A DNA stretch of 64,000 bases from Amycolatopsis echigonensis (lineage in GTDB: Bacteria; Actinomycetota; Actinomycetes; Mycobacteriales; Pseudonocardiaceae), in the NCBI RefSeq assembly GCF_014174495.1, contig NZ_JACJHR010000009.1, positions 110,125 to 174,124 on the forward strand, written 5' to 3'. The translations under genes and the position numbers were made by a program. Shown here one piece after another: positions 28,211 through 36,912 of the stretch. Every line of letters starts with the position of its first letter. The first letter of the stretch is position 1. The notes below the pieces were generated by a model that saw only the letters and a list, made by a program, of their open reading frames with translations, did not search any database and had not been told where the DNA came from.

Positions 28211-29728
28211 TCAACGATAGGCCAACCGGGCGGGCAGTCCGTCGGCGGGCACCGGAAGCGAGACATAGTCCCATTTGGCGACGTAGTCCTCGGGCACCGA
28301 CCAGCGGTGCGCCCGCAGCAGCTCGTGCATGAGCGCTTTCACCTCCAGGCCGCCGAACTGCAGCCCGATGCACTTGTGCGCGCCGCCGCCGAAGGGCATC
28401 CACGCGAACCGGTGCGATTTGTCCTCGCGGCGGTCCGGGCCGAACCGCTCGGGGTCGAAGCGCAGCGGATCGGTCCAGTGCTCGGGGGAGTAGTGGTTCA
28501 GCGTCGGCGAAACCCCGACCAGCGTGCCTTCCGGCAGGTAGTGGCCGAGGACGGCAGTGTCCTTTGTGGTCTTCCGGGCCAGCGACGGCACCGGCGCGCG
28601 GAGCCGCAGCGCCTCCTTCATGACCAGGTCCAGCGTTTCGAGGCTTTCCAGCGCCTCGAGGTCCGGCAGGTCGCCGCCGAGCCGCAGCGACTCCTCGCGG
28701 GCGCGGTCCTGCCATTCCGGATATTTCGCGAGGTAGTAGGCCATCGCGCTGGCGGTGATGGTGGTCGTGTCGTGCGCGGCCATCATCAGGAAGATCATGT
28801 GGTTGACGATGTCGGCGTCGCTGAACCGGTCCCCGTCCTCGGAGACGGCGTGGCAGAGCGCGGAGAACAGGTCGTCGCCGTCCGCGTCGCGCTTCGCCGC
28901 CAGGTTCTCGCCGAAATACCGCTCCAGCGTCCGCCTGCCGCGCAAACCCGCGGCCCAGCGCCCGCCAGGCACCGGATAGCGCACCACGGCGGTACCGGCG
29001 CGCACAGCGGCCACGAACGCGCGGTTGATGCGCTCGGCGTCGGAGGCCGAGCGCATGCCCATGAAAACCTGCGTCGCGACGTCCAGTGTCAGCTGCTTGA
29101 ACGCCCAGTACAGCCGGGGGCGGCCGGACGGCAGCGCGGCGACGCCTTCGCGCAGTGCCGGGCCCATCTGCGCGACGTAGCCGCGGAGCCGGTCGCGGGT
29201 GAACGCCTCCTGCATGATCCGCCGGTGCAGGTGGTGCTCGCCGAAATCGAGCAGCATGAGCCCGCGCTCGAAGAACCGCTCGATGAAGAACTTCCAGCCC
29301 TCCTGGGAAAACGCCTTGTCCTTGTTCACGAGCGCGGACTGGGTGGCCTCGGGCCCGGACAGCGTCACGATCCGCTGGCCGAACACGCCCATCCACGACA
29401 CCGGGCCGAACTGGTCGAAGCGGCGCAGGCTGAAGTCGAGGCCGAACCGCATCCCGTCCAGCGTGTGGCCGATCAGCGGCGGCCCGTCGTCGCCGAGCAC
29501 CGGTTTCAGGCCGCTGCCGGCGGGCGGCGCGGCGAGCTCGCGGACCGGCCAGCGCGCGCCGAGCCAGCGTTCGTCGACCTTGCGCGGCAACGGGATCGCG
29601 GTCAGCGGCGGCATCCGGCCGCGCAGGTTTTCCGAAAGCCGGGTGACGCCGTCGCTTCCGGCGTGGGCGAGGCTGCCGAGCGCGCCGCCCGCCGTCGGGA
29701 TTCCGGTTTTCGCGGTCGTGTCCGCCAT
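28211..29728 (-). CDS. Cytochrome P450
   Basis: 505 aa haem monooxygenase, long for a bacterial P450 because of an ~80-residue N-terminal extension. The oxygen-activating I helix is MMAAHDTTTITASAMAY, the K-helix ExxR is MKEALRLRAP, and the haem loop is FGGGAHKCIG with the Cys ligand. The ATG at 29728 was chosen because upstream sequence in this frame loses P450 character and contains the intergenic region. Electron-transfer partners are not adjacent; the substrate is unknown. Confidence 0.92.
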   Translation of the reverse strand: MADTTAKTGIPTAGGALGSLAHAGSDGVTRLSENLRGRMPPLTAIPLPRKVDERWLGARWPVRELAAPPAGSGLKPVLGDDGPPLIGHTLDGMRFGLDFSLRRFDQFGPVSWMGVFGQRIVTLSGPEATQSALVNKDKAFSQEGWKFFIERFFERGLMLLDFGEHHLHRRIMQEAFTRDRLRGYVAQMGPALREGVAALPSGRPRLYWAFKQLTLDVATQVFMGMRSASDAERINRAFVAAVRAGTAVVRYPVPGGRWAAGLRGRRTLERYFGENLAAKRDADGDDLFSALCHAVSEDGDRFSDADIVNHMIFLMMAAHDTTTITASAMAYYLAKYPEWQDRAREESLRLGGDLPDLEALESLETLDLVMKEALRLRAPVPSLARKTTKDTAVLGHYLPEGTLVGVSPTLNHYSPEHWTDPLRFDPERFGPDRREDKSHRFAWMPFGGGAHKCIGLQFGGLEVKALMHELLRAHRWSVPEDYVAKWDYVSLPVPADGLPARLAYR

Positions 29729-29832
29729 GGCGGCCCTCCCGGTCCGGGATGTCGGTCGCCCTCCACGGTCCACCCTTATTGACGCATTGACAATACCCGC
29801 GAGCGTGCCGTTCGGGTGATCCTCAGACGCGA

Positions 29833-29868
29833 CTCGGCCACGCCCTGGCGAACCAGAGCGTGGCCGAG
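29833..29868 (-). terminator. Hairpin terminator of the nrdAB operon
   Basis: A 16-bp stem with one mismatch and a CGAA tetraloop begins 22 bases beyond the nrdB stop on the minus strand. Confidence 0.8.
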
Positions 29869-29889
29869 CGGTCAGCGGGCGCCTCGGGA

Positions 29890-30963
29890 TCAGTCCCAGT
29901 CGAGCGCGCCGCCGGACTGGTACTCGATGACGCGGGTCTCGAAGAAGTTCTTCTCCTTCTTCAGGTCCATCGCCTCCGACATCCACGGGAACGGGTTTTC
30001 GTTCTCGCCGTAGATCGGGGCCAGCCCGATCTGCTGCGCGCGCCGGTCGGTGATGAAGTGCATGTACTGCTCGCACAGGTCAGCCGACAGCCCGAGCATG
30101 CCGCGCGGCATGGTGTCGCGCGCGTAGGCGACTTCCAGTTCGCACGCTTCCTGCAGCATCCCGCGCACCTCGGCCTGGAACTGCTCGGTCCACAGGTGCG
30201 GGTTCTCGATCTTGATCTGGTTGATGCAGTCGATGCCGAAGTTCAGGTGGATCGACTCGTCGCGCAGGATGTACTGGTACTGCTCGGCGATGCCGACCAT
30301 CTTGTTCCGCCGGCCCAGCGACAGGATCTGCGCGAACCCGGTGTAGAACCACATGCCCTCGAAGATCACGTAGAACGCCACGAGGTCGCGCAGGAACGCC
30401 TGGTCGGCCTCCGGCGTGCCGGTCTCGAAGTCCGGGTTCTCGAGGTTCTGCGTGTACTTCAGCGCCCACGCGTCCTTGTCCGAAATGGACGGAACCTCGC
30501 GGTACATGTTGAACAGCTCGCCCTCGACGAGGCCGAGGCTTTCGCAGATGTACTGGAAGGTGTGCGTGTGCACGGCCTCCTCGAAGGCCTGGCGCAGCAG
30601 GTACTGGCGGCACTCCGGGTTGGTGATCTGCCGGTACACCGCGAGCACGATGTTGTTGGCCACCAAGGACTCCGCCGTGGCGAAGAAGCCGAGGTTGCGC
30701 TTGAGCATCTGCCGCTCGTCCTCGGTGAGGCCGTCCGGCGACTTCCACAGCGCGATGTCGGCCTGCATCGCGACCTCGGTCGGCATCCAGTGGTTGTTGC
30801 ACGCCGCGAGGTACTTGTCCCAGGCCCACCGGTACTTCATCGGCAGCAGCTGGTTGACGTCGGCGCGCGCGTTGATCATCCGCTTGTCGTCGACGTTGAT
30901 CCGGGCCGCGCCGACCTCGATCTCGCCGAGGCCGGTCGCGTCCGTCGTTTCCACGTTGGTCAT
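29890..30963 (-). CDS. nrdB: Ribonucleotide reductase small subunit, class Ic-like
   Basis: 357 aa R2 subunit that generates the oxidising equivalent used by NrdA. Metal ligands in order: E98 (FATAES), E129 and H132 (FEEAVH), the Glu in IFEGMWFY, and Glu/His in RDESIHLNF. The spacing E98-E129-H132 equals that of E. coli D84-E115-H118 and Chlamydia E89-E120-H123. The radical-Tyr position, four residues after H132, is Phe136, as in class Ic enzymes that store the oxidant in a Mn/Fe centre. The first ligand is Glu, also the class Ic state. Start is an ATG behind aaggaacc, 14 bases after nrdA. Confidence 0.95.
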   Translation of the reverse strand: MTNVETTDATGLGEIEVGAARINVDDKRMINARADVNQLLPMKYRWAWDKYLAACNNHWMPTEVAMQADIALWKSPDGLTEDERQMLKRNLGFFATAESLVANNIVLAVYRQITNPECRQYLLRQAFEEAVHTHTFQYICESLGLVEGELFNMYREVPSISDKDAWALKYTQNLENPDFETGTPEADQAFLRDLVAFYVIFEGMWFYTGFAQILSLGRRNKMVGIAEQYQYILRDESIHLNFGIDCINQIKIENPHLWTEQFQAEVRGMLQEACELEVAYARDTMPRGMLGLSADLCEQYMHFITDRRAQQIGLAPIYGENENPFPWMSEAMDLKKEKNFFETRVIEYQSGGALDWD

Positions 30964-30977
30964 GGTGCAGGGGTTCC

Positions 30978-33959
30978 TTACTGGCAGGCTTCGCAGTCGG
31001 GGTCGTCGATCCGGCAGGCCGCGCCCTCGGTGGCGACGAAGTCGACGTCGGTCTTCGGCATCTCCTTCGGTTCCGCCGGGACGGCCGCGGCGGGCGACGG
31101 CGACGGCGCGGGGGAGACGGCCGGAACCGCGGCGGACGGCGAAGGCGACGGCGCCGGGGAAGGCGCGGCGGCCGGGGCCGCGGCAGCCGGAGAGGCCGGG
31201 GCCGGGGTGGCGGAGACGGCGTTCAGCTTGCCGTCGGTGCCGCGCAGGGTGCTCTTCTCCACGTGCGTCGCGGACTGCGCCCGCAGGTAGTACGTGGTCT
31301 TGAGGCCCTTGTGCCAGGCGTAGCGGTACAGCTCGTCGAGCTTGCGGCCGCTCGGCGCCGCGATGTACAGGTTCAGCGACTGAGCCTGGTCGATCCACTT
31401 CTGCCGCACCGAACCGGCGTCCACGATCCACTTCGACTCGATCTCGAAGGCGGTCGCGTACAGCGCCTTGAGGTCGTCCGGAACCCGGTCGATCTGGCCG
31501 AGGCTGCCGTCGAAGTACTTCAGGTCGCTGACCATGACCTCGTCCCACAGGCCGCGTGCCTTGAGGCTCTTGACCAGGTGCGGGTTGACGACGGTGAAGT
31601 CGCCGGACATGTTCGACTTGACGTACAGGTTCTGGAACAGCGGCTCGATCGACTGGCCGACGCCGGAGATGTTGGAGATCGTCGCGGTCGGCGCGATCGC
31701 CATGACGTTGGAGTTGCGCATGCCTACGGTCTTGACGCGCTCGCGCAGCGGGGCCCAGTCCAGCGTCGTGGAGGTGTCGACGTCGAGGCCGTCGCCCTGG
31801 CGGGCGTCGATGAGCAGCTGCATCGAGTCGATCGGCAGGATTCCCTTGCTCCACAAGGAACCCTCGAACGTCTGGTACTGGCCGCGTTCCTCGGCGAGAT
31901 CGGTCGAGGCCGAGATCGCGTAGTAGGAGAGGTGCTCCATCGACACGTCGGCGAACTTCACCGCTTCTTCCGACGCGAACGGCACGCCGAGCTCGAACAG
32001 CGCGTCCTGGAAGCCCATGATGCCGAGGCCGACCGGACGGTGGCGCAGGTTGGAACGGCGCGCTTCCGGGATCGTGTAGAAGTTGATGTCGATCACGTTG
32101 TCGAGCATGCGGACCGCGGTGCGCACGGTCTTCTCGAGCCGCTCGGTGTCCAAACCGGACGGAGTGACGTGCTTGAGCAGGTTCACCGAGCCGAGGTTGC
32201 AGACCGCGACCTCTTCGGTGTTCGTGTTCAGCGTGATCTCGGTGCACAGGTTGGACGAGTGCACGACGCCGACGTGCTGCTGCGGCGAACGCAGGTTGCA
32301 CGGGTCCTTGAAGGTGATCCACGGGTGGCCGGTCTCGAACAGCATGGTCAGCATCCGCCGCCACAGCTCGACCGCGCGGACCTTGCGGAACACCTTGATC
32401 TCGCCGCGCGCGGCGGCCGCCTCGTACTCGCGGTAGCGCTGCGCGAACGCGTTGCCGTAGAGGTCGTGCAGGTCCGGCGTCTCGTTCGGCGAGAACAGCG
32501 TCCACTCGGCGTTCGCCTCGACGCGGCGCAGGAACTCGTCCGGGACCCAGTTGGCGGTGTTCATGTCGTGCGTGCGCCGCCGGTCGTCGCCGGTGTTCTT
32601 GCGCAGGTCGAGGAATTCCTCGATGTCGACGTGCCAGGTTTCCAGGTAGGCGCACGCCGCACCCTTGCGCTTGCCGCCCTGGTTGACCGCGACCGCGGTG
32701 TCGTTGGCGATCTTCAGGAACGGCACGACGCCCTGGGACTGGCCGTTGGTGCCCTTGATGTGCGCGCCGAGGCCGCGGACCGGGGTCCAGTCGTTGCCGA
32801 GGCCGCCGGAGTACTTGGCCAGCAGCGCGTTGTTCTTGTACGCCTGGAAGATCGAGTCCAGGTCGTCGTCCACAGTGGTCAGGAAGCAGGACGACAGCTG
32901 GGCGCGGTTGGTGCCGCTGTTGAACAGCGTCGGGGTGGACGCCATGAAGTGGAACGTCGAGAGCAGTTCGTAGAACTCGATCGCGCGGGCTTCGCGGTTG
33001 TCCTCGCGGATCGCCAGGCCCATCGCGACGCGCATGAAGAACGCCTGCGGCAGCTCGAACCGCACGCCGTTGTGGTGCTGGAAGTACCGGTCGTACAGGG
33101 TCTGCAGGCCGAGGAAGCCGAAGTCGAGGTCGCGTTCGGGGCGGATCGCGGCGGTGATCTTGTCCAGGTCGAACGTGGTCAGCTCGGGGTCGACCAGTTC
33201 GAGTTCGACGGCGCGGCGCAGGTAGGCGCGGAAGTACGGCGCGTACTCGCTCGCCATCTCGTCCTGGCTGGCCTGGCGCGGGGCTCCGGCGAGGTAGCTC
33301 AGCGCTTCGCCGCGCAGCTTGTCCAGCAGCAGCCGGGCGGACACGAACGAGTAGTTCGGCTCCTGCTCGACGAGCACGCGCGCGGCCATGATCTGCGCGA
33401 GCGCCAGTTCGTCGGCGGTGATGCCGTCGTAGAGGTTGCGCTTCGCCTCGGCCAGCACCGGCTCGGCGGACACGTCCTCGAGCCCGGCCACGGCCTCGCC
33501 GACGACGTGCGAAACGCGCGCCCAGTCGAGCGGGCGCAGCGTTCCGTCGGCGCCCTTGACGCTCAGCGCGACCTCGGCGTGTGCCGGCGCGGCGGCCTCG
33601 CGGGCCTTCGCGCGCTCGTCGCGGTAGAGGACGTACGCGCGGGCGACCTTGTGGTGCTCGCCGCGCATCAGGGCGAGTTCGACCTGGTCCTGGATCTGCT
33701 CGATGTGCAGCGGGGTCTCCGGGCCGGTGTGGCGCAGCAGCGCCGCCTCGACCTGCCCGGTCAGCTCCGCGACCACGTGGTGCACGCGGGAGGACGCGGC
33801 GGCGTCGCCGCCCTCGACCGCGAGGAAGGCCTTGGTCAGCGCCACCGAGATCTTGCCCGCGTCGAAGGGCGAGACGCTTCCGTCCCGCCGGATGACGCGG
33901 ACCGCGCTCGGGGCCCCCTCCGCCGCCGACGGCGGCCGCTGACCGGTTTCCACTGACAT
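30978..33959 (-). CDS. nrdA: Ribonucleotide reductase large subunit NrdA
   Basis: 993 aa R1 subunit that reduces ribonucleoside diphosphates. An N-terminal ATP-cone (about 20-115, [20 protein letters not shown]) gives allosteric control. The barrel carries [19 protein letters not shown], and [11 protein letters not shown] stretches of class I R1, with the Asn/Cys/Glu catalytic set. A long Ala/Pro/Ser linker (about residues 915-965) separates the core from the C-terminal CEAC redox cysteines. The ATG at 33959 was preferred to an extension of 21 codons because ggagac lies before it. It forms an operon with nrdB. Confidence 0.95.
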   Translation of the reverse strand: MSVETGQRPPSAAEGAPSAVRVIRRDGSVSPFDAGKISVALTKAFLAVEGGDAAASSRVHHVVAELTGQVEAALLRHTGPETPLHIEQIQDQVELALMRGEHHKVARAYVLYRDERAKAREAAAPAHAEVALSVKGADGTLRPLDWARVSHVVGEAVAGLEDVSAEPVLAEAKRNLYDGITADELALAQIMAARVLVEQEPNYSFVSARLLLDKLRGEALSYLAGAPRQASQDEMASEYAPYFRAYLRRAVELELVDPELTTFDLDKITAAIRPERDLDFGFLGLQTLYDRYFQHHNGVRFELPQAFFMRVAMGLAIREDNREARAIEFYELLSTFHFMASTPTLFNSGTNRAQLSSCFLTTVDDDLDSIFQAYKNNALLAKYSGGLGNDWTPVRGLGAHIKGTNGQSQGVVPFLKIANDTAVAVNQGGKRKGAACAYLETWHVDIEEFLDLRKNTGDDRRRTHDMNTANWVPDEFLRRVEANAEWTLFSPNETPDLHDLYGNAFAQRYREYEAAAARGEIKVFRKVRAVELWRRMLTMLFETGHPWITFKDPCNLRSPQQHVGVVHSSNLCTEITLNTNTEEVAVCNLGSVNLLKHVTPSGLDTERLEKTVRTAVRMLDNVIDINFYTIPEARRSNLRHRPVGLGIMGFQDALFELGVPFASEEAVKFADVSMEHLSYYAISASTDLAEERGQYQTFEGSLWSKGILPIDSMQLLIDARQGDGLDVDTSTTLDWAPLRERVKTVGMRNSNVMAIAPTATISNISGVGQSIEPLFQNLYVKSNMSGDFTVVNPHLVKSLKARGLWDEVMVSDLKYFDGSLGQIDRVPDDLKALYATAFEIESKWIVDAGSVRQKWIDQAQSLNLYIAAPSGRKLDELYRYAWHKGLKTTYYLRAQSATHVEKSTLRGTDGKLNAVSATPAPASPAAAAPAAAPSPAPSPSPSAAVPAVSPAPSPSPAAAVPAEPKEMPKTDVDFVATEGAACRIDDPDCEACQ

Positions 33960-34102
33960 GCGTGTCTCCAACAGTTCCTCGAAATGGGCGCGTTCGAGCG
34001 GCACACGGCCGGTCAAGGCCATGCGCTGCGGTTTCGGCGAAACAGCCCGGCCGCCCTCTTCAAGCGGTCTCCCCGTCGCTGGGGGCTGCCGGTTCTCAGA
34101 GA

Positions 34103-34144
34103 CTACATGTTGGGGTGGAGGCTCGCACGGGCCCCAAGGTATGG
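34103..34144. promoter_or_regulatory. Candidate tandem NrdR boxes upstream of nrdA
   Basis: CTACATGTTG at 34103-34112 fits the NrdR core CWATATATWG with two substitutions that keep the palindrome. A weaker match, CAAGGTATGG, begins at 34135. The 32-base spacing (about three helical turns) is the spacing NrdR boxes normally have. They lie 144-185 bases before the nrdA start, in the shared gap with the decarboxylase gene. nrdR itself is not in the window. Confidence 0.4.
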
Positions 34145-34175
34145 CGTGTCGGTCTCACCCTGGCGGGTTATCCGA

Positions 34176-34781
34176 TCACCGAGGGCAAGATCCGAAACGG
34201 AGCTTCGCGGCGCGCGGCGCCGCACTGGCCACGGGCCGTTTCCCGGCCAGGAAACCCAGCGGCCCGGCGGGGTTGACCGACCAGTCCGCGGCGGCCGCGC
34301 GGGGCTTCGAACGCCACTCGACCGGGGTACGCAGCGGGCTGCCGCCGCGGTCCTGGGCGATCTCGAAGCGTATCGGGACGGTGATCGGGAGCCCGAGGCG
34401 CGGGGTGAAGGCGGCGGTGGCGATCCAGTCGTCGGAAGTCGCCGCGGTGAAGGTGCGCCCGCCGGTGAAGGTGAACGCCGCGAACTCCTTGGGGATGGCC
34501 CACAGCTCGCGCCCGCCCGCGAGCGAGACCTCGCTGTCGACCCAGATGTCGGTGATCGACGCGGCGAGCCCTCGGCCGCGCACGGCGACGCAGGAGAGGA
34601 GTTCGTGGTAGCTCAGCTGGCCGGACGGCAGGTAGTCGATCCAGGCGGTGAAGACGGCGGCCTGCTTGTTGACGACCAGGGGTTCCGCGGGCAAGGCGGG
34701 GAGTTCGTCGACGGGGACTCGCCACATCGAGATGCACGCGTCGGCGACGAGGCGCCACGGTTCGGGCGGGTAGTCGGTCAT
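34176..34781 (-). CDS. Acetoacetate decarboxylase family protein
   Basis: 201 aa. Contains the acetoacetate-decarboxylase-like fold with LSYHELLSCVAVRGRGLAAS, WVDSEVSLAGGRELWAIPKE and a Lys in IPKEFAAF at the position of the family's Schiff-base lysine region. Many such proteins are not true acetoacetate decarboxylases. Its start overlaps the stop of the hydratase gene upstream (ATGA), so the two are one operon and probably act on the same acyl-CoA-derived metabolite. Confidence 0.75.
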   Translation of the reverse strand: MTDYPPEPWRLVADACISMWRVPVDELPALPAEPLVVNKQAAVFTAWIDYLPSGQLSYHELLSCVAVRGRGLAASITDIWVDSEVSLAGGRELWAIPKEFAAFTFTGGRTFTAATSDDWIATAAFTPRLGLPITVPIRFEIAQDRGGSPLRTPVEWRSKPRAAAADWSVNPAGPLGFLAGKRPVASAAPRAAKLRFGSCPR

Positions 34782-35611
34782 TCGGCGATCCAGGGCAGAT
34801 ACGGCGGCAGATCGCGGTCGACGCGCAACGGGAACTCGGGCGGGCGTTTCTGGAAGAAGGAAGCGATGCCTTCGACGGCGTCGGGGTTCGAGCCCGGCTG
34901 GGAGATGAGCTTCGAGTCCACCTGATGGACGTCGAAGGGCGACGGTGCCGAGGCCATCCGGTAGAGCAGCTGCCGGGTGACCGCGACTGCCACCGGAGCG
35001 GTGGTCTCGGCGATTTCTTTCGCCTTGGTCTGTGCTTGCGCGAGGACCTCGTCGGGGTCGTGGACCTGGTGGACGAGCCCGGCTCGGAGCGCTTCGTCGG
35101 GGCCGAAGAGCCGTCCGCTGACCATCCAGTCGACGGCCGTGCCCATCCCGACGAGGCGGGGGAGGAACCATGCGGACGCGCCTTCGGGGTAGATGCCGCG
35201 GCGGGTGAAGACGAAGCCGAACTTGGAGTCGGTGGAGGCGAACCGGTAATCGCAGGACAGCGTGATGGTGATGCCCGCGCCGACGGACGCCCCGCGCAAC
35301 GCGGCGAGCACCGGTTTGTTCATCGTGAAAATCCGCTTCGACACGCGGCCCGCGGGCTCCTGCCAGTCGTCCGGCGGCCGGTCGCCGAAGTCGAACCCGC
35401 CGGAGGAGAGATCGGCCCCGACGGAGAAGTCCTTGCCGGTGGTCCCGAGCACGACCGCCCGGACGTCCTCGTCGCGGTCGGCTCGGTCGAGGGCGTGGGC
35501 GAGTTCGTCGGCCATCCGGATCGTGTAGCCGTTGCGGGCTCCGGGCCGGTCGAGCAGGACGGTCGCGACCTTGGCGGCGACCTCGTAGGCGATCTCCGCG
35601 TAGGAGTCCAT
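34778..35611 (-). CDS. Enoyl-CoA hydratase/isomerase family protein
   Basis: 277 aa crotonase-fold protein. The oxyanion-hole segments are FSVGADLSSGGF and LRGASVGAGITITLSCDYR. The first catalytic Glu position of hydratases is occupied by FVFTRRGIYPEGASAWFLPR, with Glu in PEGAS; the second is less clear. It may hydrate or isomerise an unsaturated branched acyl-CoA. It is divergent from the acyl-CoA operon starting at 36121, and AtuE/LiuC-like roles are plausible from context only. Confidence 0.88.
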   Translation of the reverse strand: MDSYAEIAYEVAAKVATVLLDRPGARNGYTIRMADELAHALDRADRDEDVRAVVLGTTGKDFSVGADLSSGGFDFGDRPPDDWQEPAGRVSKRIFTMNKPVLAALRGASVGAGITITLSCDYRFASTDSKFGFVFTRRGIYPEGASAWFLPRLVGMGTAVDWMVSGRLFGPDEALRAGLVHQVHDPDEVLAQAQTKAKEIAETTAPVAVAVTRQLLYRMASAPSPFDVHQVDSKLISQPGSNPDAVEGIASFFQKRPPEFPLRVDRDLPPYLPWIAE

Positions 35612-36120
35612 GGGAGGACGGTAGGGCGCTTGTTTTCACTGTGTCAACAGGGTGGGGCGGCGGCTGGGCGGGCGGCTCGTCGCCTGGCGGCGACATTGCG
35701 CCCTTGGGTTGGCGTGGGGCACCCCGAAGCTTGATTGTGCTGACGGGCGGCGGGTGCTTGTCAAGGCGGGAAAGATGCCTTGACAAGCACCCGCCGCCCG
35801 CAGGGAGGCTTCGTATCGGGCTGCGGGGGAGAGGCTGGGTGCCTCGATGGCGGGGTGCGCGGTTGCGGTTTCGTGGGTGGTGGGGCTTGCGCCCCTATGT
35901 GGCATTGGGTTCGTGGAACGCATCCAATGCCACCTTGGGGCGCGTCGGAGGCGGCGACCGGTGGCGGGTCGTGAGGGGCACCCTGAGGGAATCAGAGCCC
36001 CGGGTTCTCTCGCGAGCTCGGCTGCCGAGGGAAAACAATCATGCGCGCTTGATTTTTCCGGGGGCAGGGTCCACGCTGGGTCCGCACGAGGTGGTGCGGC
36101 GGACGCAGGGAGGCGCAGGA
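35612..36120. repeat. 509-base intergenic region with long palindromes
   Basis: No gene is visible. A perfect 24-bp inverted repeat with a 9-base loop lies at 35744-35800 (arms 35744-35767 and 35777-35800). A second, 20-bp with two mismatches and a 15-base loop, lies at 35889-35943. A partial third (gtgaggggcaccctgagg...) lies near 35970. All are between divergent operons, so they are not obvious terminators of either gene; they may be mobile or dispersed palindromic repeats. Confidence 0.75.
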
Positions 36121-36912
36121 ATGGCTGATCTCGCGGGGATCCTCCGGGATCTCGCGGCCGAATCGCAGGCGGTCGACGACCTGGTCGCGGGGTTGCCCGC
36201 CGGGGAATGGGCTCGGCCGACGCCGGCACCCGGCTGGAGCATCGCGCATCAGATCGCGCATCTGGCGTGGACCGACAGCAAATCGCTGATCTCCGCCAGC
36301 CGGCCGGAGGACTGGCAGTCCGAGGTCGAGAACCTGTTGAGCATCGGCGAAAACTACGTCGACGCGGGTGCCGAGGAAGGGGCTCAGCTGCCCCCGGCCG
36401 AACTGCTGGCGCAGTGGCGAGCCGGACGAGCCGCGCTGGCCGAGGCGCTGGCCGTGGTGCCGGAGGGGCAGAAGCTGCCGTGGTACGGCCCGCCGATGAG
36501 CGCGGCTTCCATGGCGACCGCGCGGATGATGGAGACCTGGGCACACGGCCAGGACATCGCCGACGCGCTCGGCGTCGAGCGCGAGCCCACCGAACGGCTG
36601 TGGCACATCGCCCGCTTCGGCACGCGGACGCGCGATTTCGCGTACAAGGTGCATTCGCTCGCGCCGCCGACCGAGGAGTTCCGGGTCGAGCTGACCGCGC
36701 CGGACGGCAGCACGTGGGCGTTCGGGCCGGAGGACGCGAAGCAGCGGCTGACCGGGAGTGCGCTCGACTTCTGCCTGGTCGCGACGCAGCGCCGGCATCC
36801 GGCGGACACTGATCTGGTCGCGACGGGCGCGGATGTCGAGGAATGGCTGGGCATCGCGCAGGCGTTCGCCGGCCCGCCCGGGGCGGGGCGCAAACCGGGG
36901 CAGTTCGCATGA
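36121..36912 (+). CDS. TIGR03084-type MDMPI/DinB-fold metal-binding protein
   Basis: 263 aa. Matches the mycothiol-dependent maleylpyruvate isomerase-like group: N-terminal four-helix DinB-type domain with the metal-binding His residues in GWSIAHQIAHLAW and METWAHGQDIADAL, and a C-terminal MDMPI-type domain. Proteins of this subgroup recur in front of AtuA-like genes in actinobacteria. A mycothiol-dependent step in acyl catabolism is possible but unproven. ATG behind agggagg. First gene of a six-gene run with overlapping starts. Confidence 0.85.
   Translation: MADLAGILRDLAAESQAVDDLVAGLPAGEWARPTPAPGWSIAHQIAHLAWTDSKSLISASRPEDWQSEVENLLSIGENYVDAGAEEGAQLPPAELLAQWRAGRAALAEALAVVPEGQKLPWYGPPMSAASMATARMMETWAHGQDIADALGVEREPTERLWHIARFGTRTRDFAYKVHSLAPPTEEFRVELTAPDGSTWAFGPEDAKQRLTGSALDFCLVATQRRHPADTDLVATGADVEEWLGIAQAFAGPPGAGRKPGQFA

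Noticed and set aside
31263..33956. An 897-codon open frame on the plus strand opposite nrdA
   Set aside because: Low-complexity Val/Arg/Leu-rich translation, a mirror of the high-GC nrdA codon pattern. nrdA has full family motifs.
33960..34175. Cobalamin riboswitch upstream of nrdA, as in some actinobacteria
   Set aside because: No B12-box-like sequence or long structured leader could be recognised.
34865..34900. tRNA T-loop-like sequence (ggttcgagccc)
   Set aside because: It is inside the hydratase coding sequence and no cloverleaf can be formed.
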